This document shows, piece after piece, positions 24,585 through 36,552 of a stretch of DNA of 64,000 nucleotides. Source of the DNA: Galeruca laticollis (taxonomy: Eukaryota; Arthropoda; Insecta; Coleoptera; Chrysomelidae); contig OY998176.1 in the NCBI GenBank assembly GCA_963921935.1, positions 52,787,813 to 52,851,812 on the forward strand, written 5' to 3'. Positions within the stretch are counted from its first letter, which is position 1; each line of letters opens with the position of its first letter. The position numbers and the translations under genes are program-made. The notes under the pieces are model-generated. The model was not told the origin of the DNA. It ran no database searches and worked only from the letters and a program-made list of their open reading frames with translations.

Positions 24585-25847
24585 TTACTTAATATCAGCA
24601 ATAAAAGTAAAGTTTTGTCCTATTAATAGAGTGTCGTTCAGCGCGAAACCTGCGGGAGATTTGCAGGAAGCATCTAATACAACCCTGAGCTTGGTTGTAG
24701 CACTATTAGTATATATTACGTAATGATGTGGGATATAATAGATTTTATCGAATGAAGAAGTAGGAGAGGTCACAATCATGTGACCATTGGAAAGATAATC
24801 TTTAATAAAGCTGTTATATTCAATGTAAAGCTGGGAATTTTTCAAAAGACAGTTTTCCATATTTTTCAATCTCTTTAGAGCAGATATTCTGGTATCTCCA
24901 AAAAATGAATCCACGGTTTTGAAAGGAAGAGCAACACTAAAACGACCCGTAGATATTCTTTTATGAGATTTTTGGAACACAATTTCACATTTTCTATCAT
25001 CATCAGAAATAGGTAAAGACCTAGGAATATTTTCAAGTTCCCAAAATTTTTGAAGGGTATTGTTGAGGGACGTAAGACAGGATGAAAGAAAAGAGTGTGA
25101 GACTAATGATTTATTAGCGGTATTTATTTTCCCCATTAAAATCCAATCATCAGAAATAGGTAAAGACCTAGGAATATTTTCCAGTTCCCAAAATTTTTGA
25201 AGGGTATTGTTGAGGGACGTAAGACAGGATGAAAGAAAGGAGTGTGAGACTAATAATTTATTAGCGGTATTTATTTTCCCCATTAAAATCCAACCAAATT
25301 GAGTGTTAACAGCAATCGGTTCCCCTTTTGCTGTTTGAACTTTGTCAGGTTTAACGATTTTTGCAAATATATCTGATTCCAGTATCATATCTATAGGAGA
25401 CGAAATGTTCAACATCTTATCAGCCAATTCCAACTTAGAAATACAGGGAAATGTGTCCACTGAAAATGGTTGGACGGGCATATTGTTACAGATTGTTGAC
25501 GCTATTTGAGCATCCAAATTGAATAAGGGAGTTGACTTATTCAAAGGTTTTAAAATACAACTTCCAATATCTTCGACTCCTCCTATTTGCATAGGAGTGT
25601 TACATTTGGGCAGACCCAATCTGCTGGCACATTTTTCAGTAATTAAAGAAACTTGACTATAACTATCAATTAAAACTCTAACCTTATGAAATTTTCCACG
25701 GCAATCCAGTACTTCAACCTGGGCAGTAGGAAGTAAATTAGTAGAACGTACTGACGTGTGCAAGACAGAGGCGATTTTAGGATCAATAGGATCTACATTA
25801 AAAATTTGTGTTGAATTGGAAGAAGAGGGGGCATCTATAGCAGTCAT
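24585..25847 (-). pseudogene. BEL/Pao B aspartic protease and RT start
   Basis: An open frame of 420 codons. The protease-like part has VRVLIDSYSQVSLITEKCASRLGL, where the family usually has DSGS, so the Gly is replaced by Tyr. GWILMGKI and WELENIPRS blocks lead to the RT start (FKTVDSFFGDTRISALKRL, LRVVLDASCKSPAGFALND). A stretch of 49 codons is duplicated in tandem, in frame (see separate entry). It ends at a stop at the start of the RT core. Confidence 0.78.
25000..25293 (-). repeat. In-frame 147-bp tandem duplication inside BEL/Pao B
   Basis: Units 25000-25146 and 25147-25293 differ at a handful of bases. Each encodes 49 residues from WILMGKINTANK to PRSLPISDD, and the frame is kept across the junction. 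Confidence 0.9.
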
Positions 25848-25973
25848 ATTGCTATTTACTAAAGGTTGTTGATCGAAATGTAAAAGAGTGTGATGTCTTT
25901 TATTGCAAATTCCACAACTACCATTAGAAGTACAATTATTTGAAGTATGTTTGGTTCCGAAACAATTAATACA

Positions 25974-26740
25974 CTACTTGTATCGTTTGGATATCTCGTA
26001 TCTTTCCTTTGGGTGCTTGGCACAAAAATCAGGACACTTATAAACTGAGTGATTATTTTTACAAATCACACATTTAGTTAGATCTGCAACATTATCAAGA
26101 CGTGCAGAATTGTACGGTCTAACATTTTTTATTTGATATTTACTTGAGTTGTTTCTCTTAGGAAATTGAATTAAAATAACTGAATCGTAAGCATCGCATT
26201 GATTTTCAAGAAATTTATATAAATCATCATATTTAGGAATTTCGGACGCAAAAGCGGCATTTTCTTGTTCGAACCGCTGTAAAATTTCCGTATCAATTTT
26301 TTTGCTTAAAAGGTGAAATTGTACAGAATCCCACTTCTTAACCGGTAACCCCAAATTTTTTAGAGCTTCCAAGTTATCAAAAAACAGTACCAAAAGCTGT
26401 CTAAGATATTTTGGGTTCTCCGAAGTTAATTTTTGAGAACTATAAACCTGTTCTTAATAAAATATGGCTAACGCACACGTATTTTGATAATGCTTAATGA
26501 ATTTACTAAAAGCTAAGTCATTATTAGCCTCTGTAAGTTTCATATTTTTAATGAGAATTAAAGTGTCATCGCACAGAGATGATATTAAATATCTAAATTT
26601 TTCAATTTTTGTAAGAGATTCATTAGTACCTATAAGAGACTTAAAAAGATCAAAAAATGTTGGCCATAGTTTTAAATCTCCCGAAAAAACGGTATATTCA
26701 GTTTTGGCAGCTTTACATTTGAACCTTTGATCTTGGAATG
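25974..26740 (-). pseudogene. BEL/Pao B gag
   Basis: A frame at 26393-25974 has LFFDNLEALKNLGLPVKKWD and a zinc knuckle CVICKNNHSVYKCPDF. Upstream, in other frames, FSGDLKLWPTFFDLFKSL and FRYLISSLCDD (26500-26730) match the usual Pao gag N-terminal part. Shifts near 26400 and 26700 break it. Confidence 0.72.
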
Positions 26741-26760
26741 CAAGGTAGAGTCAGTATCAA

Positions 26761-27295
26761 ACAAATCAGAATACACTCGCTATATGAAAATATTTATTAT
26801 CTACTTCCTGTCTGATGTTTTAGTATTTAGATCTGCCTCCTCATTTGCAGCCAGAGTAGTAATAATTGTAGAATGCTGAAAGTTAAAGTCACTGTAAAGT
26901 GTTTTAATTCAGCATATCTAGCTTTAAAATGGTTATGAGCACATTGATCCCCCTCTCCCAGTATGGCAAGGGCATGCAGTATCGAAATTCTATCAGAGCT
27001 CTAAGAGCTTTTGCTTGACGTAATCTAGCCGCCATTGTGATACAGTAATAAGAATGATCAGAGATAACTTCTAATGCCAAAATTTTCACCTATATAAAAC
27101 AGAAATAATGAATTTCAATTGATGAATATATTATATAGGAAAATACGGATTATAGTTATGTAACTCAAGCTAAAACACCTGATTTGGGAAATTAAAATTA
27201 ACGTGTGTCTAATGAATATTCCACTCAATCTTTATACTACCTAATAATCTGAGACAACTAAATTATAAGACCAATACACAAGAGGGTAATAGGTA
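26761..27295. other. Intron 2 sequence between BEL/Pao B and the pogo element
   Basis: Nothing recognised with confidence. A 61-codon minus-strand frame at 27089-26904 (MAARLRQAKALRALIEF) could be a remnant of the BEL/Pao gag N-terminus, but this is weak. Confidence 0.35.
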
Positions 27296-28502
27296 GGGAA
27301 GATGTGGGTATAGTGGCTACCCTAAGCTTCAAAAATCTTCTGATTTGAAATAAAGAGCAATATGATGATGAAATCAAGTACCCAATACAGCTCAACTATT
27401 ATTATAGTCATATGAAAAAAGTTACAGCCTTAATTTAATATTTTTTTTATTTACAAATTATTTTGCAAAATATATGCAATTGGCCACTTCGCCTCACACA
27501 ACGGGGCAAAGTGGCCACTCATATTTTGGGGCATAGTGACCACTTGTCATCGATGGGCTTATTGAAGGCTCTAGCTCGATCCGCACTAGTGGCTTCAGGT
27601 GTGCGAAGGCTAATTTCCGGATGTCTGTCACGAAACACCTTTAACCAGTCTTCCCCAGCAAGCTCGGTTTGTCTGTTGAAAGTATGCTTCAAACCGTTTT
27701 TTTTCAGCTAATTGATATGCAAGGGGTCTAACGTCTTTTTTAGTGAGACCATAAAAACTAGTTTACAGTTCCTGGATATGTTAGAAAATGTCTACTTCTT
27801 GGTCCCAAGTTAAAACTGGGCGGACAGCACCTAAGACTTTAATATTCCCTTTAGCATCTCTATTTTTATTTAGGACTATTCTTTTCAGAGTATTTCGCGG
27901 AACATTAAAAGTTTTACTGGCTGTTTGGAATGGCATATGTTGTTCCTTTACGGCTTTGATTGCTTGTGCCATGGCTTTCGGATCCCATGATCCTTGGTGT
28001 GACGTTCTTGTGTACTTCCTTTCTGAAAAGAAATTTTCAACTTTACACTCAATACAAAATGAAATGGGATAAAGTGGCCACTCCAAAATTTACACGGGGT
28101 ATAGTGGACACTTGGTGGCCCCATCTTGCACCTCATGAGAAACGTGATAACCTACAAAATGTAGTTCGCATATTCATCAATCATATTACATGAATACATA
28201 CCGTATACCATATGTTAAGGCTCTGCAAAAACGTAGCACTCTCACACTTATCAATTTTGTTGTACAGCTAATTGAACTCAACCTCAACACTACATCAACA
28301 CAAAAACACAATTATGCAGCTCCCATCTGATCTGTAGATCTTATGGTTCCGAATTTGTATTACAGTTTACTGTAATGACGCCCGTGACAGTTCAGCGCTT
28401 TATCGCACAGGTGACGTTAGTAGGACAATGAAAAATTACTTGTGGCCACTTTACGTTGGGTGGCCACTTTACGTCGGGTGGTCACTATACCCACATCTCC
28501 CC
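27296..28502 (-). mobile_element. Internally deleted pogo/Tigger-type element
   Basis: Terminal inverted repeats GGGAAGATGTGGGTATAGTG at 27296 and the complement of GGGGAGATGTGGGTATAGTG ending at 28502, with TA on both sides (27294-27295 and 28503-28504). Several copies of GTGGCCACT or close variants occur inside both ends (about 27481, 27512, 28072, 28442, 28460). The interior keeps only the DNA-binding part of a transposase, so it is non-autonomous. Confidence 0.85.
27540..28086 (-). pseudogene. Pogo-type transposase DNA-binding region
   Basis: The minus strand reads RKYTRTSHQGSWDPKAMAQ, KAVKEQHMPFQTASKTFNVP and RNTLKRIV, a psq/CENP-B type helix-turn-helix at 28030-27850. After stops, WLKVFRDRHPEISLR and PEATSADRARAFN (27640-27560) match the second DNA-binding domain. 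The DDE catalytic domain is missing; the sequence passes directly to the terminal region. Confidence 0.78.
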
Positions 28503-28504
28503 TA

Positions 28505-29265
28505 TCTAATAATAATAAGTAAATAGAGAGAGACGATTCAATCTTTAATTCAATAATTATTTTTTATTGAGTAACTAGAGTTGAATACAATAAATTTTAA
28601 ATATTTAGTACACTTGAGAATGGAGCTATTTAAAGAGCATAAATGGGACAAACTGTATTAATAAAGTGAACTTATATTGTATTTAAACTAATTATATTAT
28701 GTTTAAATAGTCAAATTTCGGAGAAAGTAAAAACTACTTACAATTATCGAGAATGCTAATGCCAGTTAACATTGAGACTTATAAAAAGTTTTCATAAAAA
28801 TTTATATTTTCAAATTTTACAATGCAAAGTTTGAAAATTAACATTCCGGGAGAAATGACCAAAAATGTTTCCGGAGAATGAAAATGGTTCTTTAAGTTAT
28901 GAAAGGTTACAAATACTTACCTGAAGGTCTCGGATTGCAACCCTTCTTTAAAGTGATATTATGGACTGTATCAGGGGATTCAATGGGGTTTTATTAAAGT
29001 TCGTGGTACTAGCGCGTTAAATATTAACTACTAACTGTTTACTTCAACAACTGTTATTATTCTCTCCCCATTGCTTGGAGAGCTGGGTTTTAAATAGAAA
29101 ATAATGTATGTATACCCTATGTCCGGTAGGTTTAAAAATACCACCAACGATTTGCATGAGAATTTCACATTTAAATTTTATTATTAAATAAGCTTATATA
29201 TTAAATATAGATGAAATAATGATCATAACCTATTAAAATGAAATGAATGAATACTTAACACCTTT
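28505..29265. other. Intron 2 sequence
   Basis: AT-rich; no frame or repeat recognised. Confidence 0.45.
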
Positions 29266-29600
29266 TCTAGTGTGCTGCCTCGGTGTTTCAACATCTCCGC
29301 CGTAATACGATATTTGTGAGGACATCTCCCATTCTTCATCTTCAAAGCGTCTCTAATTTCCTCAGTGGTTATCTTTGGGATCTCTTCAGAACCTACATTG
29401 AAAACACATTTTTCAAATGTTTCTGACAGTTTAAATGAGTGTCCCAGATATTTAATAAAGGATTTGGACGTGATAATGCCATTGTTAATTCTCGAATCAA
29501 ATTTTATCTTGTTGTTGGTATTTTAGCTGGTCAAAATAATCTGCTCAGTTTTCTGAGGGTTCAATTTCGTTCGGTATGTACCCACGAACAAATTAGTGGA
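29266..29600 (-). mobile_element. LINE reverse transcriptase scraps
   Basis: The minus strand reads LNPQKTEQIILTS and SFIKYLGHS, like the NPxKTE...KYLG end of a Jockey-type RT, followed by EEIPKITTEEIRDALKMKNG and ITAEMLKHRG, which resembles the start of another LINE RT (usual form KNGKAPGxDGI...ML). The two pieces are out of normal order, so it is either a rearranged copy or two fragments side by side. Confidence 0.5.
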
Positions 29601-30129
29601 CTGTATAAAATATAGAAATTCTTACCTTTAAATCTCATTGCCATTTCCATTGGTGAACTGAAGGTAATTAGGGAAGGCAAAAGTTTACCTTTAACGAATA
29701 ATTATTACAAAGGTGAATTCAACCAGACTTAGAGTTCTCGACGAAGATCTTTGCGACGTTACCTATACGAGGTAAATCAATAAACTGAATGTCAGCATAT
29801 CAATCTGTGCAAACATTTAGCGAAATAGACGGTACTAATAATACGCGCATAAATTTAAAATTACACCAAAAAATCGTTCTAAAAGTGGCAACACTGCTCA
29901 AAAGATCCTTCCATTAAGCATAAAAAGCTTTGAATATCAATATGCATCGGGAAATTGTACATCATAATAGTGTAGAAATGAGGAGGTAGCGAAGAGTCTT
30001 GAGGTACTTCTGCTTCAGTTTTAAATGGATCTTCCTAAAAGTCGTTTACTCTAATGAAAAAATGTATTACAATTACAAATGTCTTTTTAAAAACCCCTCT
30101 TTTTTTGTTAATAACTATTTTTTTGTTAG
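29601..30129. other. End of intron 2
   Basis: Nothing recognised. It ends with a T-rich acceptor TTTTTTTGTTAG at 30118-30129. Confidence 0.5.
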
Positions 30130-31126
30130 GAGGTGGTTTGGACCTATCTCTACCATATGTATGGCAATACAACGAGAACTTCACCCATTCCGTCTACATG
30201 GACAACAACACATGGATAAATAATAAAAAATTCGGAATAACAATCGACGGCCATTTTGCCGTTATAAACATCACCAACAACGTTTTCAAAGATAACCTAT
30301 GTCAAACTGGTCTAGTTGCGTTGAAAGGAATGGAGAAGAAACTGAAAATAGTCAACAATAAATTCGAAAACAACAACGGGCAGTATGTCATAGAATTCAG
30401 TTCCAATAGCCAATCGGAAATAATCGGAGACGTGCCAGCCATTTTCATGTTTAACGAATTGAGAAACAACAAACGTTACATGAAGGGCCGAAGCGGAGTC
30501 TTACAACCCAGCATAGATCCAACGTGTGTCGTAGGTTTTCGTGGCATACAAAAAGTTAACATAAACCGCAATTTATTTTCCGACAATTTTCTCGACTACC
30601 AGCTATTGGCTGGTATAAAAACTGCTAAAATCAACAACTATCTCAACGTAGCTGAAAATTGGTGGGGTACCGACAACGATAACGAAATAAAGAACAAAAT
30701 TTTCGATTTTGACGATTGGAATGACCACGCGATTGCGAAATATCGTCCGTACTTGTTGGAAGACAACTTCCAAGCCAGCTACTCGGTTTCCTTCAATTCA
30801 AACACTACAGTAGATTTAGAGGCTTTAGGAGGAAGAATATACGAAGATTTACGTTTGACGAATAGAGGACGACCGTACATAGTAAAATCTGATATTACCG
30901 TTATGCCTAACGTCACTTTGAGTATCTTACCCGGGGTGGTTATCGAGTTTGCCCCCAACGTAGGAATACTAGTTTTAGGGACTCTAAAAGCGAACGGATA
31001 TCCCGGAAGTGAAATTATAATGAGGCCTATTACTAAAGCTGGTAATCTGAAACACGCAGGAAATGGAGAAATAAACATAAGAGATAAACGTGGTATTGAA
31101 GAATTCTACGGACAAAGCGGAATTAG
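30130..31126 (+). CDS. bark: bark exon: beta-helix end of repeat 2 and strand-rich module
   Basis: Phase 1 junction with the previous exon completes a Gly codon (G|GA). The exon encodes GGLDLSLPYVWQYNENFTHS, beta-helix turns (NITNNVFKDNLCQTGLVAL, VNNKFENNNGQYVIEF, NINRNLFSDNFLDYQLL) and NWWGTDNDNEIKNKIFDF, which corresponds to NWLGFGNDENIFHRIF in the first repeat. A strand-rich module follows (DITVMPNVTLSILPGVVIEF, LGTLKANG) that matches PGGKLTIEPGVTLRF...GGRLEAKG of repeat 1. Donor GTAAGC at 31127, phase 2. Confidence 0.92.
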
Positions 31127-31348
31127 GTAAGCAATGTTTTCTTTGTTTTTACATTACTATACCGGGTGTAAGCAAGCAAAATCGAAACTTTCTGTTGTTG
31201 GGTTTTTTATGATGGGTTTATACAGAAAGACAAGCTCTCTACAAGGCTGGCGTTGGGTGGGTTTGATTTGGGAATGTTCGTGTTAACGTCAATGGTTGTC
31301 AAGGCAATGTGAACATGCAATCACCTCATTCTCCTACACCATCACCTC
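31127..31348. other. Start of intron 3
   Basis: Donor followed by sequence that may include the 3' end or LTR of the adjacent Gypsy element on the minus strand. No second LTR copy was found. Confidence 0.4.
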
Positions 31349-32377
31349 TTAGTCTTCAAGATGCTTTGGAGGTCTTTTGTTTCTTCTAGGTCGACCTTCA
31401 TGCGTTCCTTCTTGACCTGGGGTTGGAGGATCTTGAATATCTGACATGGAAGGCCCACAGAAAGGGGCAGGCGAACAAAGAGAAACAGTTGGCTGACAGG
31501 CCTGTGCAAGGGGCGGAGAAGGTGGTAGGTTTATTGGATCCGAGCGTTCCAAATTCAAGTCTCCACAAGGGGCCAGTTGTTTGAGAGAGATTGTAGATTC
31601 ACGTCCGTCATCGAATCGGACATTGGCATATTGAGGATTGGCCTCGATCAACTTGGCTTCATCCACAATGGGGTCATATTTACTGGTTCTGTTGTTTCGC
31701 CGGACAAGGACAGGTCCAGGTTGAAGTAACCAGGCTGGAAGAGTCGTGCCATTAGGGGGTCGTCTCGGATGAATGAATAACCTCTCGTGTGGAGTACAGT
31801 TTGTACTTGTGTTCAGCAACGATCTTATTGAGTGCAAGGCTTCCGGTAGACCGCTTTCCCAATGGCAAATCTGCAAGTTTTTTGTTTTCAGAGCAAGATT
31901 GATCGATTTCCAAATGATCCCGTTGTATCGTTCAACCAGACCATTTCCGGCTGGGTTATATGGTGTGGTCATGCTGGTGGCAACGCCACGTTTATGGAAG
32001 AATGAAATCATTTCCTTTGAAATAAATGAAGTTCCTAGATCTGAATGTATGTAGCTAGGCATTCCAAACATCGAAAATAGGTCATTCGGGCACCGTATTA
32101 CAGTTTTAGAAGTCATGTCCTTGCAAGGGTACGAGAAAGGGAAACGAGAGTATTCGTCGACAATGCTGAGTAAATACCGATTGTGGCTGTTAGAAGGTAA
32201 AGGGCCCTTGAAGTCAATGTTAAGCCTTTCAAACGGCGATGTTGCTTTAATCAGATGCTGGTTATTATTTCTGTATAACCTTGGTTTCACAGCAGCGCAA
32301 GTATAGCAGGTAGCGCTGATCTTTTTAATTTCATCTATTCCGTAAGGTAAATTTTTGATTTTAACACAGTGGTACAT
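31349..32377 (-). pseudogene. CsRn1-type integrase
   Basis: Open frame of 342 codons. It begins in the zinc-binding region (ATCYTCAAVKPRLY), then FERLNIDFKGPLPSN with the first catalytic Asp (NIDFKG), IHSDLGTSFIS with the second (SDLGT; family often SDRG/A), and GNGLVERYNGIIWKSI with the Glu (GLVERYN). A C-terminal segment TTLPAWLLQPGPVLVRRNN and a Pro-rich tail ending KRPPKHLED follow. It is the best preserved integrase in the window. Confidence 0.82.
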
Positions 32378-33816
32378 CCTTGTAATAGCACAGTACTTTA
32401 TGGAGCTCGTAAAGTTTGTCCTGAGCGTGTAAGGAACCGCAGACGCGTGAAAGAGCGTCGGCTAATTGATTTTCAACACCAGGCTGAATGTCGAAGGAGT
32501 AGGGAGATAATTCAAGACGCCAGCGGTGGATCTTGTCATTCTTTATTTTACTTGTAAGTCGGGAATTGAAGATATATGACATAGCTTCTTTGTCCGTGAG
32601 CAGCTGAAAGTGTCTACCTAGTAAGAAATGACGCTACTTCCTCAACGATAGGACAATCGCTAAGGCCTCTCTCTCTATAGCAGAATGCCGTTTTTCGTTA
32701 TCGGATAAGGTTTTTGAAAAAAACGCAACGGGCGCCCATTCTGACTAAGAGTAACTGCTACAGCAATGCCTGATGCGTCAGTTTCAACTGTAAGTGGTAG
32801 ATCATCTTGAATTGTCGTGAGTAATGACTTGGCTATGTCTTCTTTAATTAGCCGAAAATGTCCAGCTACAGGCGAGTCCGGTAGAATAGGGAAAGATTTG
32901 CAGTCAACCAAACTCCTTATCTTGTCGGAATATCTTGGGACCCATTTTGAGTAATGAGAGAACATCCCTAGTGCGCGTTTCATGGCTGAAGCGTCAGAAG
33001 GAAGAGGCAGTTCTTGTAATGGTTTTAGTCTATCTGGGTCCGGACGCATAGACTTGTTAGAAATTTGATACCCAAGGAGAGTTATTGTATTTTGAGAGAA
33101 TCTGCATTTATCTAGGTTCAACGTTAAATTATGTTTCTTTGCTGCACATAGAAATCGTTCAAGGTTCCTATCGTGATCATCTTGCCCCCTTGCGCCGATC
33201 TTTCCTTATAATATTGTCAATGGTCTTCTGAAAACAGGCTACTCCGTTTGTTATTCCGAAAGCCGTATACTGTTTTTCAGAGTCTAGTATCGGTTATCTG
33301 ATGGTATGCATTCTTCAAGTCAATCGTGCTGAATACATCGTAATTTGCTATAGTTGAGACTAACTTTTCAATATTTGGTAAAGGGTAGGCGTCTAGTAAA
33401 GTGAACTTGTTAATAGTCTGAGAGTAATCTATTACTTAGCGTTTCTTGTGATTTTCGTTTCTCGTTATTAAAACCTGAGCTCTCCAAGGTGATGAACTCC
33501 CCTTTATGATCCCTTCACGAAATAGTTTCTCGACTTCAGATTTAATGAATATTTCATCAGCTTCGGAAAAACGGCGAGATTTAGTATCTACGGGACGGTA
33601 GCCGTCAACTAGGTGTTCAAATAGTCGAGGTGGTTTAACTTCGGCACAAACGGCGTTACAAAGAGAAAGAGGGGGTTTGGAACCACCGATTTGGAGTCGA
33701 ACTGAAGAGAGGAGTTTCATAATGTCATGCCCTATAAGAACGTCATAACATAGACTGTGTATTACTAAAAGCTTAGTTATGGGGTATGATTCGCTTTGAA
33801 GATGAAGGTTTGCCAA
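32361..33816 (-). pseudogene. CsRn1-type protease end, reverse transcriptase and RNase H
   Basis: Frame 33816-33436 reads LLVIHSLCYDVLIGHDIM (protease end) and DEIFIKSEVEKLFREGIIKGS leading to the RT fingers. Broken frames give VIDYSQTINKFTLLDAYPLP, VFSTIDLKNAYHQ (first palm Asp) and VACFQKTIDNIIRK. After that the sequence jumps to HDRNLERFL: the YxDD block that should lie between is missing (near 33185). RT thumb and RNase H follow in 33121-32675 (LNLDKCRFSQNTITLLGY, LTVETDASGIAVAVTL). Confidence 0.78.
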
Positions 33817-33975
33817 AATGTACCCATTAATTTTAGATCGGAGGGAAGTGGAAGCCTTCTTTACCTCTCGGTTCTCAGGATGAATTTTGAATTTATTCCT
33901 CTTGGCATAGGAGTAGTCAATAAAGCTGTCAGAAGTACCAGTGTCTACAAGGATGCTGAATGGGATATCATTTAC

Positions 33976-34440
33976 TCATCCAAAAACGACTGCTCTAGAG
34001 AGCCCTCCTGGAGAAGCGGCTGATGTGATAGTAGCTAGCAACGTAGAAGCGGATGCCGACTTACCCTTTGACCTGGATTGACATGCCTTCTGGAAGTGGC
34101 CCTTTTTATCATAAGATTTGCAAATCGCTTCTATAGCAAGACATTCATGTCTAGAACGATGTCTGGGTCCACCACAAAAGTAGCATTTTCCATGTCGAGA
34201 TTGCTGAAAAGTAGAGGCTGAATTAAGTGTATATTTACAATTATATAATCCGTCAGAGGCTGGAAGAGATGTAGGAGTTTCCAAATTATTGCAGTTAGAA
34301 TCGGAAATATAGGTTGCTGTTTTGTAAGATACTGCGAGTTTTTGGGCGGATTCTAGGGAACACGCTATATTTTCCACTTGCTCAAGATTCAGCGTGACAT
34401 TTTCCAAAACACTACTCAATCATCCACATTTCGTTCGTCA
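33976..34440 (-). pseudogene. CsRn1-type gag, C-terminal part
   Basis: The frame 34419-33976 reads LEQVENIACSLESAQKLA and a zinc knuckle region CYFCGGPRHRSRHECLA followed by ICKSYDKKGHFQKAC. In the last, the second Cys of CxxC is Ser (CKSY), a likely decay. The capsid part is absent upstream of about 34440. Confidence 0.7.
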
Positions 34441-34656
34441 GAAAATACGTGACGTCTGGTAGCCCTGGGATCGTGGACTATAAATTTATGATTCAGTTCA
34501 TATCACAAAATCTATACGTAATAGAAAAAATTAGCCAATGGGCACAAGTTTAGAGCAATATAATCTTCATATTTATTATGCAATTTTTTAAAGGAGGATT
34601 TCATTGCATACCAGTGTTATTTCAAAATCTGAACATATAATTTATTTATCTTTTAG

Positions 34657-35831
34657 GTTATGCAAAAGTAGCAGCTGCGTAGAAAGTGACGAAACCTCAA
34701 CAAACGAAGGATTCTTGGAATATTTCAACGGCACTACCTTACAGTGGATCCCGATGTGCGATACCAGGTTCACCGAGAGAAACGCTCAAGTTGTTTGCCG
34801 CGAATTAGGTTTGGATCCGCTCAACGCATTTTTCGATTTCGGAGAACGGATAGATTTCCACAGTAACTCATTATCGAGGATTTGGACATGGCCGGAACCT
34901 TTACAATGCAAAGGCACGGAAAATAAATACGAAGATTGTCCGATAAGATTGAACGGACAACAATTCGGGCACAGACACAAATGCGAATGGAATTCGAAAT
35001 TCGTATTCATCCACTGCGATACGCAGCAAAGAATCCCGAATTATTGGGGTGGAATCAGATTCGCCGATGCGGAATTTGAACAACCGGCTTATAATAGTAG
35101 AATACACGATATCCACACGCATTCCACTCTACAGCTTTCCGAATCTCTTATGGAATATGTGAAAATTCAAGGAGCGGGAATTCTACACAACGAAAAATCT
35201 TCTGCTATCCAATCGATTATAAGGAGTCCTAAGATTAACTTTGTCGATGTAAATAATTCCGCTTCCCATGGTATAGATTTGATTTCTCCTTCGAATACAA
35301 TGATTCTGCTACAAAATACGATCCGGAACTCCTTAGGAGTGGGTTTGAATATAATCTCCCTATCAGGAGAAGGAAGAGCGTCTGACGAATCTAGTTTTAG
35401 TCCTTTAAGAGATTTACATGTGCCTTACAACCTATTCAGCCTTATAGATATATGCGATACTCACAAGGAAATCACAGTACAAGAAAGAGTCTTGGTGTAT
35501 TACAAGTATGACAATTACCCTGTTAATTGTATAAAAATATTCAGGAGTGTTTACGATTTTAAACCTCTGGGTTTGAGGTTATTACAATTCGACTTATTCA
35601 ATTCGTCTGTTAAGTATGGCATACCAGATTCGTTGGAAATGTATGATGGTGACGTATACAATGTTTCTTCAAAGGTCATCGATACGGTAACGATGACTTC
35701 TGAAAACCAGAAAAAGTTATTCAAATCGACCTTGCCCAGTTTGAGCGTCAAGTTGTTTGCTAATGGAGCTTCGTCCATTCATGGATTTATAGCAGAAGTG
35801 ATTACGTTGCCAATTTCCGCCATTGGGTTTA
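34657..35831 (+). CDS. bark: bark exon: SRCR 3, beta-helix, CUB-like 3
   Basis: A phase 2 junction makes Arg (AG|G) and gives GIRLCKSSSCVESDE. SRCR 3 is complete within the exon: WIPMCDTRFTERNAQVVCREL, LQCKGTENKYEDCPIRL and HKCEWNSKFVFIHC. Beta-helix turns follow after YWGGIRFADAEF, the same motif as FWRGIRFEKAI in repeat 1 and WAGLRFSSL in repeat 2. A CUB-like domain runs from about residue 280 to 390 (PDSLEMYDGDVYNVSSKV). Donor GTAAGT at 35832, phase 1. Confidence 0.93.
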
Positions 35832-36164
35832 GTAAGTATTTATTTTTCATATTTATATTGGCATTAAATTGTCAAGTATAGAACTTTAATTAATGCTTTT
35901 GTTTTTGTCGAACAAATTATCAATTCGCAAAATCTTGCCAATTTTGCTTGGACTTTCTAAATTTATCACAGAACTGAAAGGTGGTGTCAGGTGTTCATAT
36001 GTGTCCGTACTATGATTTTCTAAATTGCCTGACTTACCTTCAATAGGAAGAGATCGATTTGTCGTTTCGTCTGGACCGAACATAGTGAAATTAATGCATT
36101 AAGCAAACTAAGCTTTTTTATTATTAACATAAATAGGGTTATTGACAATTTAAAACTTAACACT

Positions 36165-36500
36165 TAATTTGTTGTTAATGGGAATGACCTCCTCTTGCCC
36201 TAAATAACATCTCACATACGATTAGACATAGATCTAATCAAGTTTGCTATTGTTTCTTGTGGGATGTTAAGCCACTCTTCTGCCACTGCAGCAACAAGCT
36301 CTGGGATCGAGTTTGGGGTATGGAGTCTAGCTCAAATTCTTCGTTTTCGCTCATCCCACAAACGTTCTATCGTATTTAGGTCAGGACTGTATGCTGGTCA
36401 CTCCATAACCCGAAAACCGACCCCTGCAATGTAATCTTGCACAATTCTTGCGGTGTGCGGCCTTGCACTGTCAGGCATAAAGGTAATTTCGTCTCGAATG
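36165..36500 (-). pseudogene. Tc1-type transposase, C-terminal third
   Basis: The minus strand reads RDEITFMPDSARPHTAR, then VMEWPAYSPDLNTIERLWDE, where SPDLNTIE carries the final catalytic Glu of the DD34E family (usual SPDLNPIE). It continues to EWLNIPQETIANLIRSM. Stops interrupt it, and the N-terminal two thirds are absent. Confidence 0.8.
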
Positions 36501-36533
36501 TAGTCGACTTAACGTACCACATGAATTGCTAAA

Positions 36534-36552
36534 ATCTAACCTAACCTAACTT
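36534..36552. repeat. Three CCTAA-like units
   Basis: TCTAACCTAACCTAACTT contains the insect telomere unit TTAGG in reverse. It is too short to be more than a chance or insertion-related scrap. Confidence 0.4.

Larger units (their letters stand above)
22332..26760 (-). mobile_element. BEL/Pao retrotransposon B, decayed
   Basis: Right to left the minus strand holds gag, protease, reverse transcriptase, RNase H and integrase of a Pao-type element. It is cut inside the integrase C-terminal region (last recognisable DPNDLFVLTPSH, near 22335) where Penelope sequence begins, so the 3' LTR is lost. No 5' LTR was recognised on the right. Frames contain several stops, yet the catalytic YIDD is retained. 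Confidence 0.82.
31349..34440 (-). mobile_element. Gypsy element of CsRn1/Kabuki type, truncated
   Basis: Right to left the minus strand has a gag C-terminal part, protease, RT, RNase H and integrase. The gag N-terminus and any LTR pair were not found, so it is truncated at both ends or its ends are too decayed. Orientation is opposite to the host gene. Confidence 0.8.

Noticed and set aside
36534..36552. Telomere-like CCTAA repeats
   Set aside because: Only about three units; too short to indicate a telomeric remnant.
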